From the IMG/VR virus record IMGVR_UViG_3300023243_000398, positions 1 through 29,209 of that record: 29,209 nt of DNA; one strand, given 5' to 3'. Below, in pieces: positions 1 through 7,923 of this stretch. The position numbers and the translations under genes are program-made. The notes beneath the pieces are model-generated. The model was not told where the DNA came from, ran no database searches, and worked only from the letters and a program-made list of their open reading frames with translations. The DNA comes from a virus. Every line of letters starts with the position of its first letter. The first letter of the stretch is position 1.

Positions 1-255
1 ATCATGAATCGTAACGGTGCAAATCCATACTCGGAAAACCGTTATAAAATCTTTGCAAGTGCAATCACTAACGGTGTTAGAATTCGTATGCAATACCAAG
101 ACAATGACGTCGGTGACCAAACTGGTACAGGTCCAGCAGTTGACGAAAACGTGCAAGGTACATTAACTAGTGCAATGAGCTACATTCGTCCAACTGGTTC
201 AAATGTTCAAGTTGATGCTCCTACAATTGCATTAGGCGTAACAAATACTTTCTAA
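1..255 (+). CDS. C-terminal end of a phage structural (tail-fibre-like) protein, partial
   Basis: The frame is open to the left edge (codon 1 is ATC), so this is the 3' end of a longer gene; the ATG at 4 is probably internal. The visible 84 residues are rich in Asn, Gly, Thr and Ser with alternating hydrophobic residues and almost no Lys, as in the beta-structured end of a virion or fibre protein. It ends in GVTNTF and is followed at once by a sigma70-type promoter for a different set of genes, so it closes the structural region to the left. No catalytic motif is visible. The assignment as structural is an inference from composition and from the fibre gene at the other end of the island; the exact protein is not recognised. 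Confidence 0.5.
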   Translation: MMNRNGANPYSENRYKIFASAITNGVRIRMQYQDNDVGDQTGTGPAVDENVQGTLTSAMSYIRPTGSNVQVDAPTIALGVTNTF

Positions 256-261
256 TTTTAC

Positions 262-290
262 TTGACAGGTTTCAAATTATAGTATATACT
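262..290 (+). promoter_or_regulatory. sigma70-type promoter (TTGACA, 17 bp, TATACT)
   Basis: TTGACA lies at 262-267 and TATACT at 285-290, with exactly 17 bp between. It sits in the 57-bp gap ahead of the gene at 313, which has a GAGGAG ribosome site at 301-306. It would drive the block-1 operon (313-5800) with host RNA polymerase, as for early or middle genes. Two promoters of the same form occur on the minus strand near 25.6 and 26.8 kb. Confidence 0.8.
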
Positions 291-312
291 AATACTATAT
301 GAGGAGTCATCA

Positions 313-660
313 ATGGACGAAAGATTAAGTAAAGCATTAGAGTTTTCTAATTTTTTAGCAACGCAAAACAACCAAAAACGTATTTTTCTTGCACAGTATA
401 AAGAAAACCTTGTACACTATGCCCACGGATACAAGTTTACTGTCACGCAAGAACTTATTAACTTTTGTTATACGCTATCAAAATTAAGTTCGTCTAGTGT
501 AATAGTGTTAGATGATAATAATATTCCATTTAGTGTCGACGATATTGAAGAATTTACAAAAGAACTTCTTGGAGTATATGTATTTGCTTCACGTAAATAC
601 GCTACTGACTACGAAACTATTAAAAAGAATAGATCAGTACAGGGATTAGTTGATCTATGA
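313..660 (+). CDS. small protein of unknown function, first gene of block 1
   Basis: A 115-residue soluble protein without signal peptide or membrane segment. The N-terminal half looks helical and charged, with Lys, Gln and aromatic residues; residues 40-60 contain FTVTQELINFCYTLSKL, and the middle has an acidic stretch (VLDDNNIPFSVDDIEEF). I do not recognise a family. The start is firm: GAGGAG at 301-306 lies 6 nt before the ATG. Its stop overlaps the ATG of the next gene (ATGA at 657-660), so it is translationally coupled to the glycosyltransferase-like gene behind it. Being first behind the strong promoter, it may act with those enzymes, but nothing in the sequence proves it. Confidence 0.75.
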   Translation: MDERLSKALEFSNFLATQNNQKRIFLAQYKENLVHYAHGYKFTVTQELINFCYTLSKLSSSSVIVLDDNNIPFSVDDIEEFTKELLGVYVFASRKYATDYETIKKNRSVQGLVDL

Positions 661-1493
661 ATCAAGGCGTAGTTCTTTTTGCTTTTAATAATATTTCAGT
701 TGACTATATAAAACAAGCTGTATATTGTGCTAAACGTATAAAAAAATATCTTCAACTTCCTGTACAAGTGATTACTGACGATGTTGAACATATTAAAACT
801 TTTCCATTTTATAAAAAATATGTTGATATAGTAACATATCAACCGGCTCCTTTATCTACAACTAAAACATTTAACAATGGATTATACACAAGTAAGAAAC
901 TGCAATGGAAAAATTCTGCACGTAATAGTGCTTATGAATTAAGTGTATTTGATAACACGTTGGTAATTGATACAGATTTATTAATATCTAACGATAAACT
1001 GTTGTCATGTTTCAACTCACAAGAAGAATTTATGATTGCTAAACATCATAGATTAGTTAACAACAACGGAATTAATTTTGATAGAATAACTGATAAAAGT
1101 ATTCCTATGTATTGGGCAACTATAATTTATTTTACAAAAAGTGATACTGCTAAAAATGTATTTGATTTAGTAAGCCATATAAAAGAAAATTATAATTATT
1201 ACCGAACAGTTTATGATATTTCTGAATCTAAGTTTAGAAATGATTTTGCATTCAGCATTGCAGTACACATGTTGAAAGGGTTTGAACCGAGTACAGAATG
1301 GCCAAAAGATTTGCCAAGTGATATGTGGGTGTCAACTGACAGGGATATTTTAATTGATGCATCTACAAGTATCAAATTACTTGCACATAATTCTTATGAT
1401 TATATTCCTGTAAATTTAAAAGATGCAACTGTACATGTTATGAATAAATTTAGTTTAAATTCTTTTATTGACAAGGAGTTTGTAAATGAGTAA
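657..1493 (+). CDS. GT-A-fold glycosyltransferase-like protein
   Basis: 278 residues. The N-terminus (GVVLFAFNN, then DYIKQAVYCAKRI and LPVQVITDD) reads as the first beta-alpha-beta of a nucleotide-sugar transferase that watches a polymer or acceptor. Residues 101-108 give TLVIDTDL, with DTD at 105-107 as the likely metal-binding DxD of GT-A enzymes (GT8-like style). The following gene has the same layout (NN, DY, QA, DNT, DxD), so the two are paralogues. Known GT-A enzymes transfer a sugar from a nucleotide sugar using Mn or Mg at the DxD. Donor and acceptor cannot be told. It overlaps 4 nt with the gene before and 8 nt with the gene after. Confidence 0.7.
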   Translation: MNQGVVLFAFNNISVDYIKQAVYCAKRIKKYLQLPVQVITDDVEHIKTFPFYKKYVDIVTYQPAPLSTTKTFNNGLYTSKKLQWKNSARNSAYELSVFDNTLVIDTDLLISNDKLLSCFNSQEEFMIAKHHRLVNNNGINFDRITDKSIPMYWATIIYFTKSDTAKNVFDLVSHIKENYNYYRTVYDISESKFRNDFAFSIAVHMLKGFEPSTEWPKDLPSDMWVSTDRDILIDASTSIKLLAHNSYDYIPVNLKDATVHVMNKFSLNSFIDKEFVNE

Positions 1494-2307
1494 TGGCGTA
1501 TGTATCCTTGCACAAAATAATTCTACTACTGATTATGTAGAACAGGCCTATGCATTAGCATTGAGTATTCTTGCACACGCACCAATTACAAATGTTAGTA
1601 TCATAACTGATGATAAAATACCATCTACTTACAAAAATGTATTTGATAAAATTATTCCTGTATTATGGCATGATAGTGCAGAACTTACAGATTGGAAAAT
1701 AGAAAATAGATGGAAACTTTATCATGCTACGCCTTATGATAATACAATAGTATTTGATGCCGATATGTTAGTGTTAAAAGACATATCTCCTATTTGGAAT
1801 AATTTACATACTATTTCGTTTGCTACTAATGTTAAAACCTATAGAAACGAAATGGTAGATACTAGGCATTATCGAAAAACATTTGACGCAAACGAATTAC
1901 CTGATGTTTATACTGGAATGTATCAATTTACTAAATGTAATGAGGCAAAAGATTTTTTTACATTGTTAGAAATAATAATGGAAAACTGGGAAATTTTTTA
2001 TAAACAATATGCTTCTAAGCATTTACAAAATTGGAATAGTGTAGATCTAAGTGCAGCAATTGCATTAAAAATATTAGATGTTTACAATTATGCTTTAAAT
2101 AAAAATAGCATGTTATCTTTTACTCATATGAAGCCGTATGCACAAAAGTTTCAACACATTCCAAGTAGATGGACAGATGCATTAACTATAGACTTTGGTA
2201 ACAACGATATTTATATTAATGGATATAAGCAATCAGGAGTGTTGCATTATGTTGAAAATAGTTTTTTAACAACTGATATGATAAAATGGTTAGAAGGAAG
2301 AATATAA
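1486..2307 (+). CDS. GT-A-fold glycosyltransferase-like protein, paralogue of the preceding gene
   Basis: 273 residues. It repeats the plan of the preceding protein: GVCILAQNN at the start, DYVEQAYALALSIL, then VSIITDD, and NTIVFDADML with the predicted metal-binding DAD at 91-93. The start is well supported: AAGGAG at 1473-1478 precedes the ATG by 7 nt, and the two genes overlap by 8 nt. Sequence divergence between the pair is large, so this looks like an old duplication with separate acceptors or donors rather than a recent copy. Function as a sugar transferase is inferred from the DxD and fold pattern; the sugar is unknown. Confidence 0.7.
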   Translation: MSNGVCILAQNNSTTDYVEQAYALALSILAHAPITNVSIITDDKIPSTYKNVFDKIIPVLWHDSAELTDWKIENRWKLYHATPYDNTIVFDADMLVLKDISPIWNNLHTISFATNVKTYRNEMVDTRHYRKTFDANELPDVYTGMYQFTKCNEAKDFFTLLEIIMENWEIFYKQYASKHLQNWNSVDLSAAIALKILDVYNYALNKNSMLSFTHMKPYAQKFQHIPSRWTDALTIDFGNNDIYINGYKQSGVLHYVENSFLTTDMIKWLEGRI

Positions 2308-2856
2308 ATGTATTACGTATATTACAATGAAGACGGAACAATTACAGCAGTTGCTAATATTACAGACGAAACTTTTGGACCAACATACATCGAAGTAGAT
2401 TTACCTACTTATACTAAGTTATCAGACGTTGAAACTATGATTAGTCACATAGTAGTTGAGAATGTTCGTATTAAAGGCAAAATGTATATAGTATCAAAGA
2501 ATGCAGATACAGCAGCACAATTATATCCTAAAGGTATTATACCTAAACAATCATTTACTGATAATGCTGTTATTTTTAAGCAAAGTTTATCTGCAGGCAC
2601 TTGGACTGTTATAAGTACAATGAACGACGAAGTATGTGCATTGTTTTCACAAGGCGATGATTATATTAAGGAATATTACGTAGTCGATCCTACAAATAGA
2701 TTTATTATCTATGATACTTTGTCTATCAATTTAAAAAAATTAGCATCTGCAGGATTAATCGAACTTAAAAATTATAACAAAACACTATGTAAACAGAATG
2801 TTAGTCTATTATGTGGCTCACAACATGTAAAACATATACATACAGTAGAGGAATGA
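2308..2856 (+). CDS. conserved-looking hypothetical protein between two glycosyltransferase pairs
   Basis: 182 residues, soluble, beginning YYVYYNEDGTITAVANI, a beta-hairpin-like start with many aromatic and Thr residues. The middle (residues 60-115) is mixed alpha/beta, and the C-terminal part has three Cys in 50 residues and a His-containing tail (HVKHIHTVEE). I recognise no enzyme motif. AAGGAAG at 2294-2300 lies 7 nt before the ATG, so start and translation are well supported. The position inside the operon, 1 nt after the second glycosyltransferase-like gene, suggests a part in the same pathway. The aromatic beta-rich start could be a carbohydrate-binding or virion-associated module, but this is a guess. 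Confidence 0.7.
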   Translation: MYYVYYNEDGTITAVANITDETFGPTYIEVDLPTYTKLSDVETMISHIVVENVRIKGKMYIVSKNADTAAQLYPKGIIPKQSFTDNAVIFKQSLSAGTWTVISTMNDEVCALFSQGDDYIKEYYVVDPTNRFIIYDTLSINLKKLASAGLIELKNYNKTLCKQNVSLLCGSQHVKHIHTVEE

Positions 2857-2857
2857 A

Positions 2858-3778
2858 ATGAAAATTATCAATTACGACATTATCTACCTTAGCTATGACG
2901 AACCTAATGCAGAAAAAAATTATGCAGATTTACTTACTAAAGCACCGTGGGCAAAACGTGTACATGGTGTCAAAGGATCAGATGCAGCACATAAGGCCTG
3001 TGCTAATATAAGTGAAACAGAAAGATTTATTACAGTCGACGGCGACAATATCTTGCGGCCTGGGTTTTTAGAGCAAGAAATAGAAATCCCACAAGGCAGT
3101 AATTTAGAAAAAAGTGTGATTAGTTGGTGCGGCAAGAACGAAATCAATGGCCTTATGTATGGCAACGGAGGACTTAAATGCTGGCCTAAGGAGTATGTAT
3201 TAAATATGCGAACACACGAAAATGCCGACCCCGACAACGGGCATGCACAAGTAGACTTTTGTTGGGATACGCAATATATACAAATGTCCAGCTGTTACAG
3301 TGATGTTCATAATAATGCCACTCCTCATCAAGCCTGGCGTGCTGGATTTAGAGAAGGTGTTAAACTAGCTCTTGACCGAGGTAATAAAGTAAACAAAACT
3401 GACTTTTTTCAAAAAACTCATTGGAGATGTTTACATATGCTGTATATTTGGACAATGATAGGTGCAGATGTAGAAAATGGTCTATGGGCAATTTACGGCG
3501 CAAGAGAAGGCTTGTACAAAACTATGTGTACAGATTGGGACTTTGTCAATGTCCGTGACTTTGAATATCTAAATGATTTTTACAATACAGAAATTGCTTC
3601 ACTTACAGAAAAAGAACTTCCTGAACGTATTAAGGATATAGGTTTACTGTTAATTAACAAATTAGATTTACCTATTGCAGAAACTCCATTAGATGCAAGT
3701 CAAAGCAACTTCTTTAAAACTGTATATCAGCATCCCAGCAGGACCTCTACTATACAACGTGTAATTGATCCAGAATGA
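2858..3778 (+). CDS. glycosyltransferase-like protein (phage GT-A type, DGD motif)
   Basis: 306 residues. The start reads YDIIYLSYDEPNAEKNYADL, and residues 59-64 are TVDGDN, giving a DxD (61-63) after a beta strand as in GT-A transferases. YGNGGLK at 101-107 and a later WRAGFREGVKLAL segment recur in the protein at 5120 (YGYGGVK and WRSAFRECAKLA), so the two are paralogues on either side of a radical SAM gene. This copy is longer at the C-terminus by about 70 residues. GAGGA at 2848-2852 supports the start. The family is common in marine T4-like phages as a glycosyltransferase-like protein; I am not aware of a proven substrate. The stop overlaps the next ATG (ATGA, 3775-3778). Confidence 0.65.
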   Translation: MKIINYDIIYLSYDEPNAEKNYADLLTKAPWAKRVHGVKGSDAAHKACANISETERFITVDGDNILRPGFLEQEIEIPQGSNLEKSVISWCGKNEINGLMYGNGGLKCWPKEYVLNMRTHENADPDNGHAQVDFCWDTQYIQMSSCYSDVHNNATPHQAWRAGFREGVKLALDRGNKVNKTDFFQKTHWRCLHMLYIWTMIGADVENGLWAIYGAREGLYKTMCTDWDFVNVRDFEYLNDFYNTEIASLTEKELPERIKDIGLLLINKLDLPIAETPLDASQSNFFKTVYQHPSRTSTIQRVIDPE

Positions 3779-5127
3779 TTAATTTAGATTCCTTACCAGA
3801 AGTTAAAAAAGAATTAGATGCTGTTGGCTGTGGATTTTGCCTAGCTAAATGGACACAAGTAACTATGCATCTTGGATCTGGCATAACACATAGTTGTCAT
3901 CATGTAGGTGCCCATAAAATTCCATTAGATGAACTTGCAGTTAATCCGAGTGCATTACATAACACTAATTTTAAAAAAGAAATTAGAAAAGAAATGCTTG
4001 CAGGCAAGCGTCCTGCCGAGTGTGATTATTGCTGGCGAATTGAAGATAATACTAATAACTTTAGTGACAGAATTACTAAAAGTTCTGAAACATGGAGCCA
4101 GGCTGATAAAAAGAAAATAATCGCATCAACCGGCAATGAAAATGTCTATCCACGATATGTAGAAGTTAGCTTTTCAAACGTTTGTAATTTTAAATGTACA
4201 TACTGCGGCCCGGCATTTAGTAGTAAATGGACTGAAGAAATAAAATTCAACGGCCCTTATATATTAAAAAATAATCATTATAATACAATTAAAGAAACAG
4301 AAGTACCCATTCTTGAAAGAGAAGAAAATCCTTATATTGAAGCATTCTGGAAATGGTTTCCTGAAGCAGTAAAACATATGCATGTATTTAGAATTACAGG
4401 TGGAGAACCTTTATTAAGCAAGCATACTAACCGTGTAATTCAGTATTTAATTGATAATCCCCAGCCTAATTTACAATTTGCTATAAACAGTAACGCATGT
4501 CCACCGTCTTCAATATGGAAAGAGTTTGTTGCTTCTATAAAAAAATTAGAGTCTTCAAAATCTATTAAATCTTTTCAATTATACACTAGTGCTGAAAGCG
4601 TTAAAAGTCAAGCTGAATACAGTAGAGACGGGATGGATTGGAAATTATTTAATTCAAATATTAAATATTTTTTGGAACAAACTACTGATATTAAGATTTG
4701 TTTTATGAGTGCATTTAATATTTTAAGTTTGCCTACAATCCACAAATATGTTTGTCATGTAGAAAAATTAAAACGAGACTTTGGCGAACGAGTAGTTATG
4801 AATTTTGCATATGTTAGACATCCGGAATTCCTTGATATTAAAATTGCAACTAAGGAAATGGTCGAAACATATCTAAAGACTACTATAGATTTTATGATTG
4901 AACGAAGAAAAAAGAACAAACGATTTAAATTAGATGAAATATGGCAATTAGAAAGAATATATAACGATTGTATTGCTCGTTTTAAAAAAAACATTAATGT
5001 AAATGAAGATAGATTTAGGTTTGTACAATTTGTAAATGAATACGATCGTCGTAGAAATAAAAACTTTTTAGAAATATTTCCAGAGTACAAAGAATTTTAC
5101 AAGTTATGTGAGAACAGCAATGTATGA
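3775..5127 (+). CDS. radical SAM protein with N-terminal twitch-like Cys domain
   Basis: 450 residues. The radical SAM [4Fe-4S] motif is C137-x3-C141-x2-C144 (SNVCNFKCTYC), followed by RITGGEPL with GGEP at 209-212, which contacts SAM. Ahead of it is a Cys-rich segment: C19, C22, C41, and C83-x2-C86 (ECDYCWRIED), matching the accessory cluster of the twitch-domain radical SAM proteins seen in marine phages, here placed N-terminal rather than C-terminal. Such enzymes cut SAM to a deoxyadenosyl radical and modify an unreactive C-H bond; the substrate is unknown. The gene sits between two glycosyltransferase-like paralogues with ATGA overlap in front, which suggests a sugar, lipid or peptide intermediate handled by all three (inference). 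Confidence 0.88.
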   Translation: MINLDSLPEVKKELDAVGCGFCLAKWTQVTMHLGSGITHSCHHVGAHKIPLDELAVNPSALHNTNFKKEIRKEMLAGKRPAECDYCWRIEDNTNNFSDRITKSSETWSQADKKKIIASTGNENVYPRYVEVSFSNVCNFKCTYCGPAFSSKWTEEIKFNGPYILKNNHYNTIKETEVPILEREENPYIEAFWKWFPEAVKHMHVFRITGGEPLLSKHTNRVIQYLIDNPQPNLQFAINSNACPPSSIWKEFVASIKKLESSKSIKSFQLYTSAESVKSQAEYSRDGMDWKLFNSNIKYFLEQTTDIKICFMSAFNILSLPTIHKYVCHVEKLKRDFGERVVMNFAYVRHPEFLDIKIATKEMVETYLKTTIDFMIERRKKNKRFKLDEIWQLERIYNDCIARFKKNINVNEDRFRFVQFVNEYDRRRNKNFLEIFPEYKEFYKLCENSNV

Positions 5128-5800
5128 TGTAATTTTTATAAGTTATAATGAAATCAATGCAGAAAAAAACTGGAGTGATTTAAAAACAAAGGTTCCGTAT
5201 GCTGTGCGAATTTACGGAGTTAAAGGTATACACCAAGCACACATCGCCGCAGCCAACTTAGCAACAACTCCTATGGTGTGGATAGTAGATGCTGATGCAG
5301 TTATGTTAGATGACTTTAATTTTGATTATATTCCGCCTCGAGCAGAAAGAGACAATGTACACGTATGGCATAGTAAGAATCCCATTAATGACTTAGAGTA
5401 CGGATATGGTGGAGTTAAACTATTCCCAAGGCTTGCTACTATTAATATGAATACAAGTAAATCTGATATGACTACGAGTATATCAGATAAGTTTAAATTG
5501 ATGCCACAAGTGTCAAATATTACAGCGTTTAATACTGACGAATTTAGTACTTGGCGTAGTGCGTTTAGGGAGTGTGCTAAACTTGCTAGCAAAACTATTA
5601 AAGGGCAAGTAGATGAAGAAACAGAACAGCGTCTTGATATTTGGTGTACAGTTGCTAACAATCAAGCAGATTTCGCAGAATATGCTATTAGTGGTGCTTG
5701 TGCCGGACGTGAATATGGACATGCTAATAGCAATAATTTAGACGCTCTTAAACTAATAAATGATTTTGATTGGTTAGAACAACAATTTAAAGAGGCATAA
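5120..5800 (+). CDS. glycosyltransferase-like protein (DAD motif), paralogue of the gene at 2858
   Basis: 226 residues from the ATG at 5120. A longer frame from GTG at 5108 exists, but GAGA at 5110-5113 lies 6 nt before the ATG, and starting there gives MYDVIFISYNEINAEKNW, which lines up with the start of the paralogue at 2858. IVDADAV carries DxD at about 57-59; YGYGGVK follows near 94-100, then STWRSAFRECAKLA. Same predicted role as the 2858 protein: GT-A-like sugar transfer, acceptor unknown. It overlaps the radical SAM gene by 8 nt. Its 3' end overlaps the 3' end of the minus-strand gene at 5787 by 14 bp, so the two operons collide without a visible terminator. Confidence 0.65.
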   Translation: MYDVIFISYNEINAEKNWSDLKTKVPYAVRIYGVKGIHQAHIAAANLATTPMVWIVDADAVMLDDFNFDYIPPRAERDNVHVWHSKNPINDLEYGYGGVKLFPRLATINMNTSKSDMTTSISDKFKLMPQVSNITAFNTDEFSTWRSAFRECAKLASKTIKGQVDEETEQRLDIWCTVANNQADFAEYAISGACAGREYGHANSNNLDALKLINDFDWLEQQFKEA

Positions 5801-6419
5801 ATTTACCTACAAGCATATAACGTATACCCCTAGTATCTTTTATCTCGTCTTCAAATAATACTTTTGCATGTTCTGGCATTTGGTCTTTAAACTCTTCTAA
5901 ACTATTAACACAGTTTATATGCCCTTCAATATTATACATATTATTTGAAGTAAATGCAAAATATGCTTTAGATGTTTTTAATGCATCTAACGTTTTCATA
6001 GAAGGCATGTGTTCGCAAGAAGGATTAATTATAAGATCAGCGTTCATAATTCTTCCGTGTCTTTTTTTGTCAAACACATCACTTGCTATATAATCAACAT
6101 TATTATAATGACTAAACAACCTGTTTTTTGCTATTTTTAAAACTTGTTCGTCTAGATCAATACAAGATATACGGCTCACCTTATCACAGAGTCCAGGGAT
6201 AAGAATACTTCCATACCACGATCCAAAAATTACCACTTCTGATTTTTTAGTAACAACATTTAATTTACCAATGTAATCTAAAACTTTTGTTTTTGATTTA
6301 AATTGATTATCACTAAATGAATCAATAACATCTTGCGAACTCTCTGGTTTATCTTTTATTAAATTTAGAACATTTTTAAATAAATCTAAACTAACGGTGT
6401 TATTATCTATGTCAATCAT
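5787..6419 (-). CDS. class I SAM-dependent methyltransferase-like protein
   Basis: 210 residues. Residues 62-71 (VVIFGSWYGS) form a motif-I-like strand and Gly-containing loop, ISCIDLDEQ at 85-92 ends in acidic residues that would hold the ribose of SAM, and YIASDVF at 110-116 has the aspartate of the next motif. A NPSCEHM segment at 132-138 takes the place of the usual motif IV. This is the pattern of a Rossmann-fold methyltransferase, though motif I is degenerate, and substrate specificity cannot be seen. It is the last gene of the minus-strand operon, overlapping the carbamoyltransferase gene by 8 nt, so methylation of the same product is plausible. A non-methylating SAM-binding role cannot be excluded. 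Confidence 0.6.
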   Translation of the reverse strand: MIDIDNNTVSLDLFKNVLNLIKDKPESSQDVIDSFSDNQFKSKTKVLDYIGKLNVVTKKSEVVIFGSWYGSILIPGLCDKVSRISCIDLDEQVLKIAKNRLFSHYNNVDYIASDVFDKKRHGRIMNADLIINPSCEHMPSMKTLDALKTSKAYFAFTSNNMYNIEGHINCVNSLEEFKDQMPEHAKVLFEDEIKDTRGIRYMLVGKFMPL

Positions 6420-7923
6420 TGTCTTTCCTAACTATATAATCATCAATTACTAGTATGTCTAATCCGCATTTTTTAAATGTAGCAACAGCATCTTCGGGAG
6501 TTTCAACAATAGGCTCTTGACAGTTGAAGCTAGTGTTAAGCAACATAGGAACACCTGTAATCTTATAAAACTCGTTAATCAAATCATAATAACGTTCATT
6601 AAACTCTCTAGTTACGGTCTGTATACGTGCCGTACCGTCTATGTGTGTCACACCTGGAATAGCCGCTGACGTAACTGGCATAATACGACTCATGTATGGT
6701 GATGGTTGATTAGTAGCAAAATATTCTTGATAATGTTCTTCTAGTACACTAGGAGCAAATGGACGAAAGTCTTCACGCAGTTTAATCTTACTGTTTATAA
6801 TATCTTTTATATTAGGATTGCGTGGATCAGCAAGTATGCTACGATTGCCTAGTGCTCTATTACCGCTTTCGCTAGCACCCTGGAACCAACCAACAATTGC
6901 ACCATTTGCAATTGCACCAGCAACTTTGGTGTAGATTTCATCCATTGGCTTTTGTTGATATTGTAACCCTTCAAAGATACTAGAGCTAACCGTATATTCT
7001 TTTCCTGCATATACACTAGGTACATGGACATTACCATTTAAAATATAATCAGCATGCATATATGTACCAAGCGACTGTCCTTCGTCACCAGCAGCGGGGG
7101 GAACGTGTATATTTGTATAATGTTTTGTAAATTCTTCATTTATATAACCGTTATACGCAACGCCTCCTGCGATACAAAGATTATCAGATGTTTTAAGAGG
7201 ATATACATGTTTCTTAACAAGTTCAAACGTAACTTGCTGCAATGTAAACGCTACATCTTGTTTAGGCACACGTTTTAGAATATCTTTTGCACCATCTGGA
7301 AGTCTATGATTGGGATTTTCTAAATACTGATGAATCATAGTATAAATTTCAGTATTATGCTTTCCAAAGCCTACTAAGCCCATAACCTTACCAGCATCGA
7401 GATATCCAAAACCGACATCCTGTGCTAGTCTATTCCATAGTCCGCCTATTGAGATTTTGTTGTTTAAGTTAGTAATTGTACCGTGTTTGTCAATAAAGAT
7501 GCAGTTAAATTGCCATCCTCTGCCATCGATAGCAAGTATATCGCTTTCTTTATATCCTGAACTTAGATATGCATAGGTAGCATGACTTTGATGGTGATCA
7601 ATATAATAGTAGCTATCTGTATGTAGTCTATCCCACAAGTTAGTTGGAGTAAACTCTAAAAAATTAGTATCGGGTAATGTTTCCTGAAGCAAGTCAATTA
7701 CAAATTCTTGTCCTAGATTAGAAACAGTAAACGCAAACACATGATCTTTATTATAGTTAGGCACAAAATGATCATGAAAAAACTCTCTGCTATAAGTAAT
7801 GTCGTGCGGGTTTTCACGATTAAGATTATGCTTGCGACGGCTATGCCGTTCTACTTGATTGTGAAATACACCATCGTACGTGTTATGATCATGTATGTTT
7901 ACTGCTATAGAAAAGATTTTCAT
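6412..7923 (-). CDS. O-carbamoyltransferase of the NodU/CmcH/TobZ family
   Basis: 503 residues, close to the length usual for short members. The N-terminal ASKHA-type domain shows HHQSHATYAYL at 110-120 and AIDGRGW after it, then AGGVAYNGY at 252-260 and PPAAGDEGQSLG at 275-286. The C-terminal family block is clear: GWFQGASESGNRALGNRSI from 345, REDFRPFAPSV at 383-393, TARIQTV at 431-437 and LNTSFNCQEPIVETP from 462. Family members use carbamoyl phosphate and ATP to make carbamoyl-adenylate and pass the carbamoyl group to a hydroxyl of a sugar or antibiotic. The usual EFGPRALGNR is ESGNRALGNR here. It overlaps 4 nt with the radical SAM gene upstream. Together with the aminotransferase and glycosyltransferases it points to a decorated sugar. 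Confidence 0.92.
   Translation of the reverse strand: MKIFSIAVNIHDHNTYDGVFHNQVERHSRRKHNLNRENPHDITYSREFFHDHFVPNYNKDHVFAFTVSNLGQEFVIDLLQETLPDTNFLEFTPTNLWDRLHTDSYYYIDHHQSHATYAYLSSGYKESDILAIDGRGWQFNCIFIDKHGTITNLNNKISIGGLWNRLAQDVGFGYLDAGKVMGLVGFGKHNTEIYTMIHQYLENPNHRLPDGAKDILKRVPKQDVAFTLQQVTFELVKKHVYPLKTSDNLCIAGGVAYNGYINEEFTKHYTNIHVPPAAGDEGQSLGTYMHADYILNGNVHVPSVYAGKEYTVSSSIFEGLQYQQKPMDEIYTKVAGAIANGAIVGWFQGASESGNRALGNRSILADPRNPNIKDIINSKIKLREDFRPFAPSVLEEHYQEYFATNQPSPYMSRIMPVTSAAIPGVTHIDGTARIQTVTREFNERYYDLINEFYKITGVPMLLNTSFNCQEPIVETPEDAVATFKKCGLDILVIDDYIVRKDND

Noticed and set aside
2920-3237. Minus-strand frame of 105 residues
   Set aside because: It lies fully opposite a gene with DxD and clear start signals; no promoter or ribosome site was seen.
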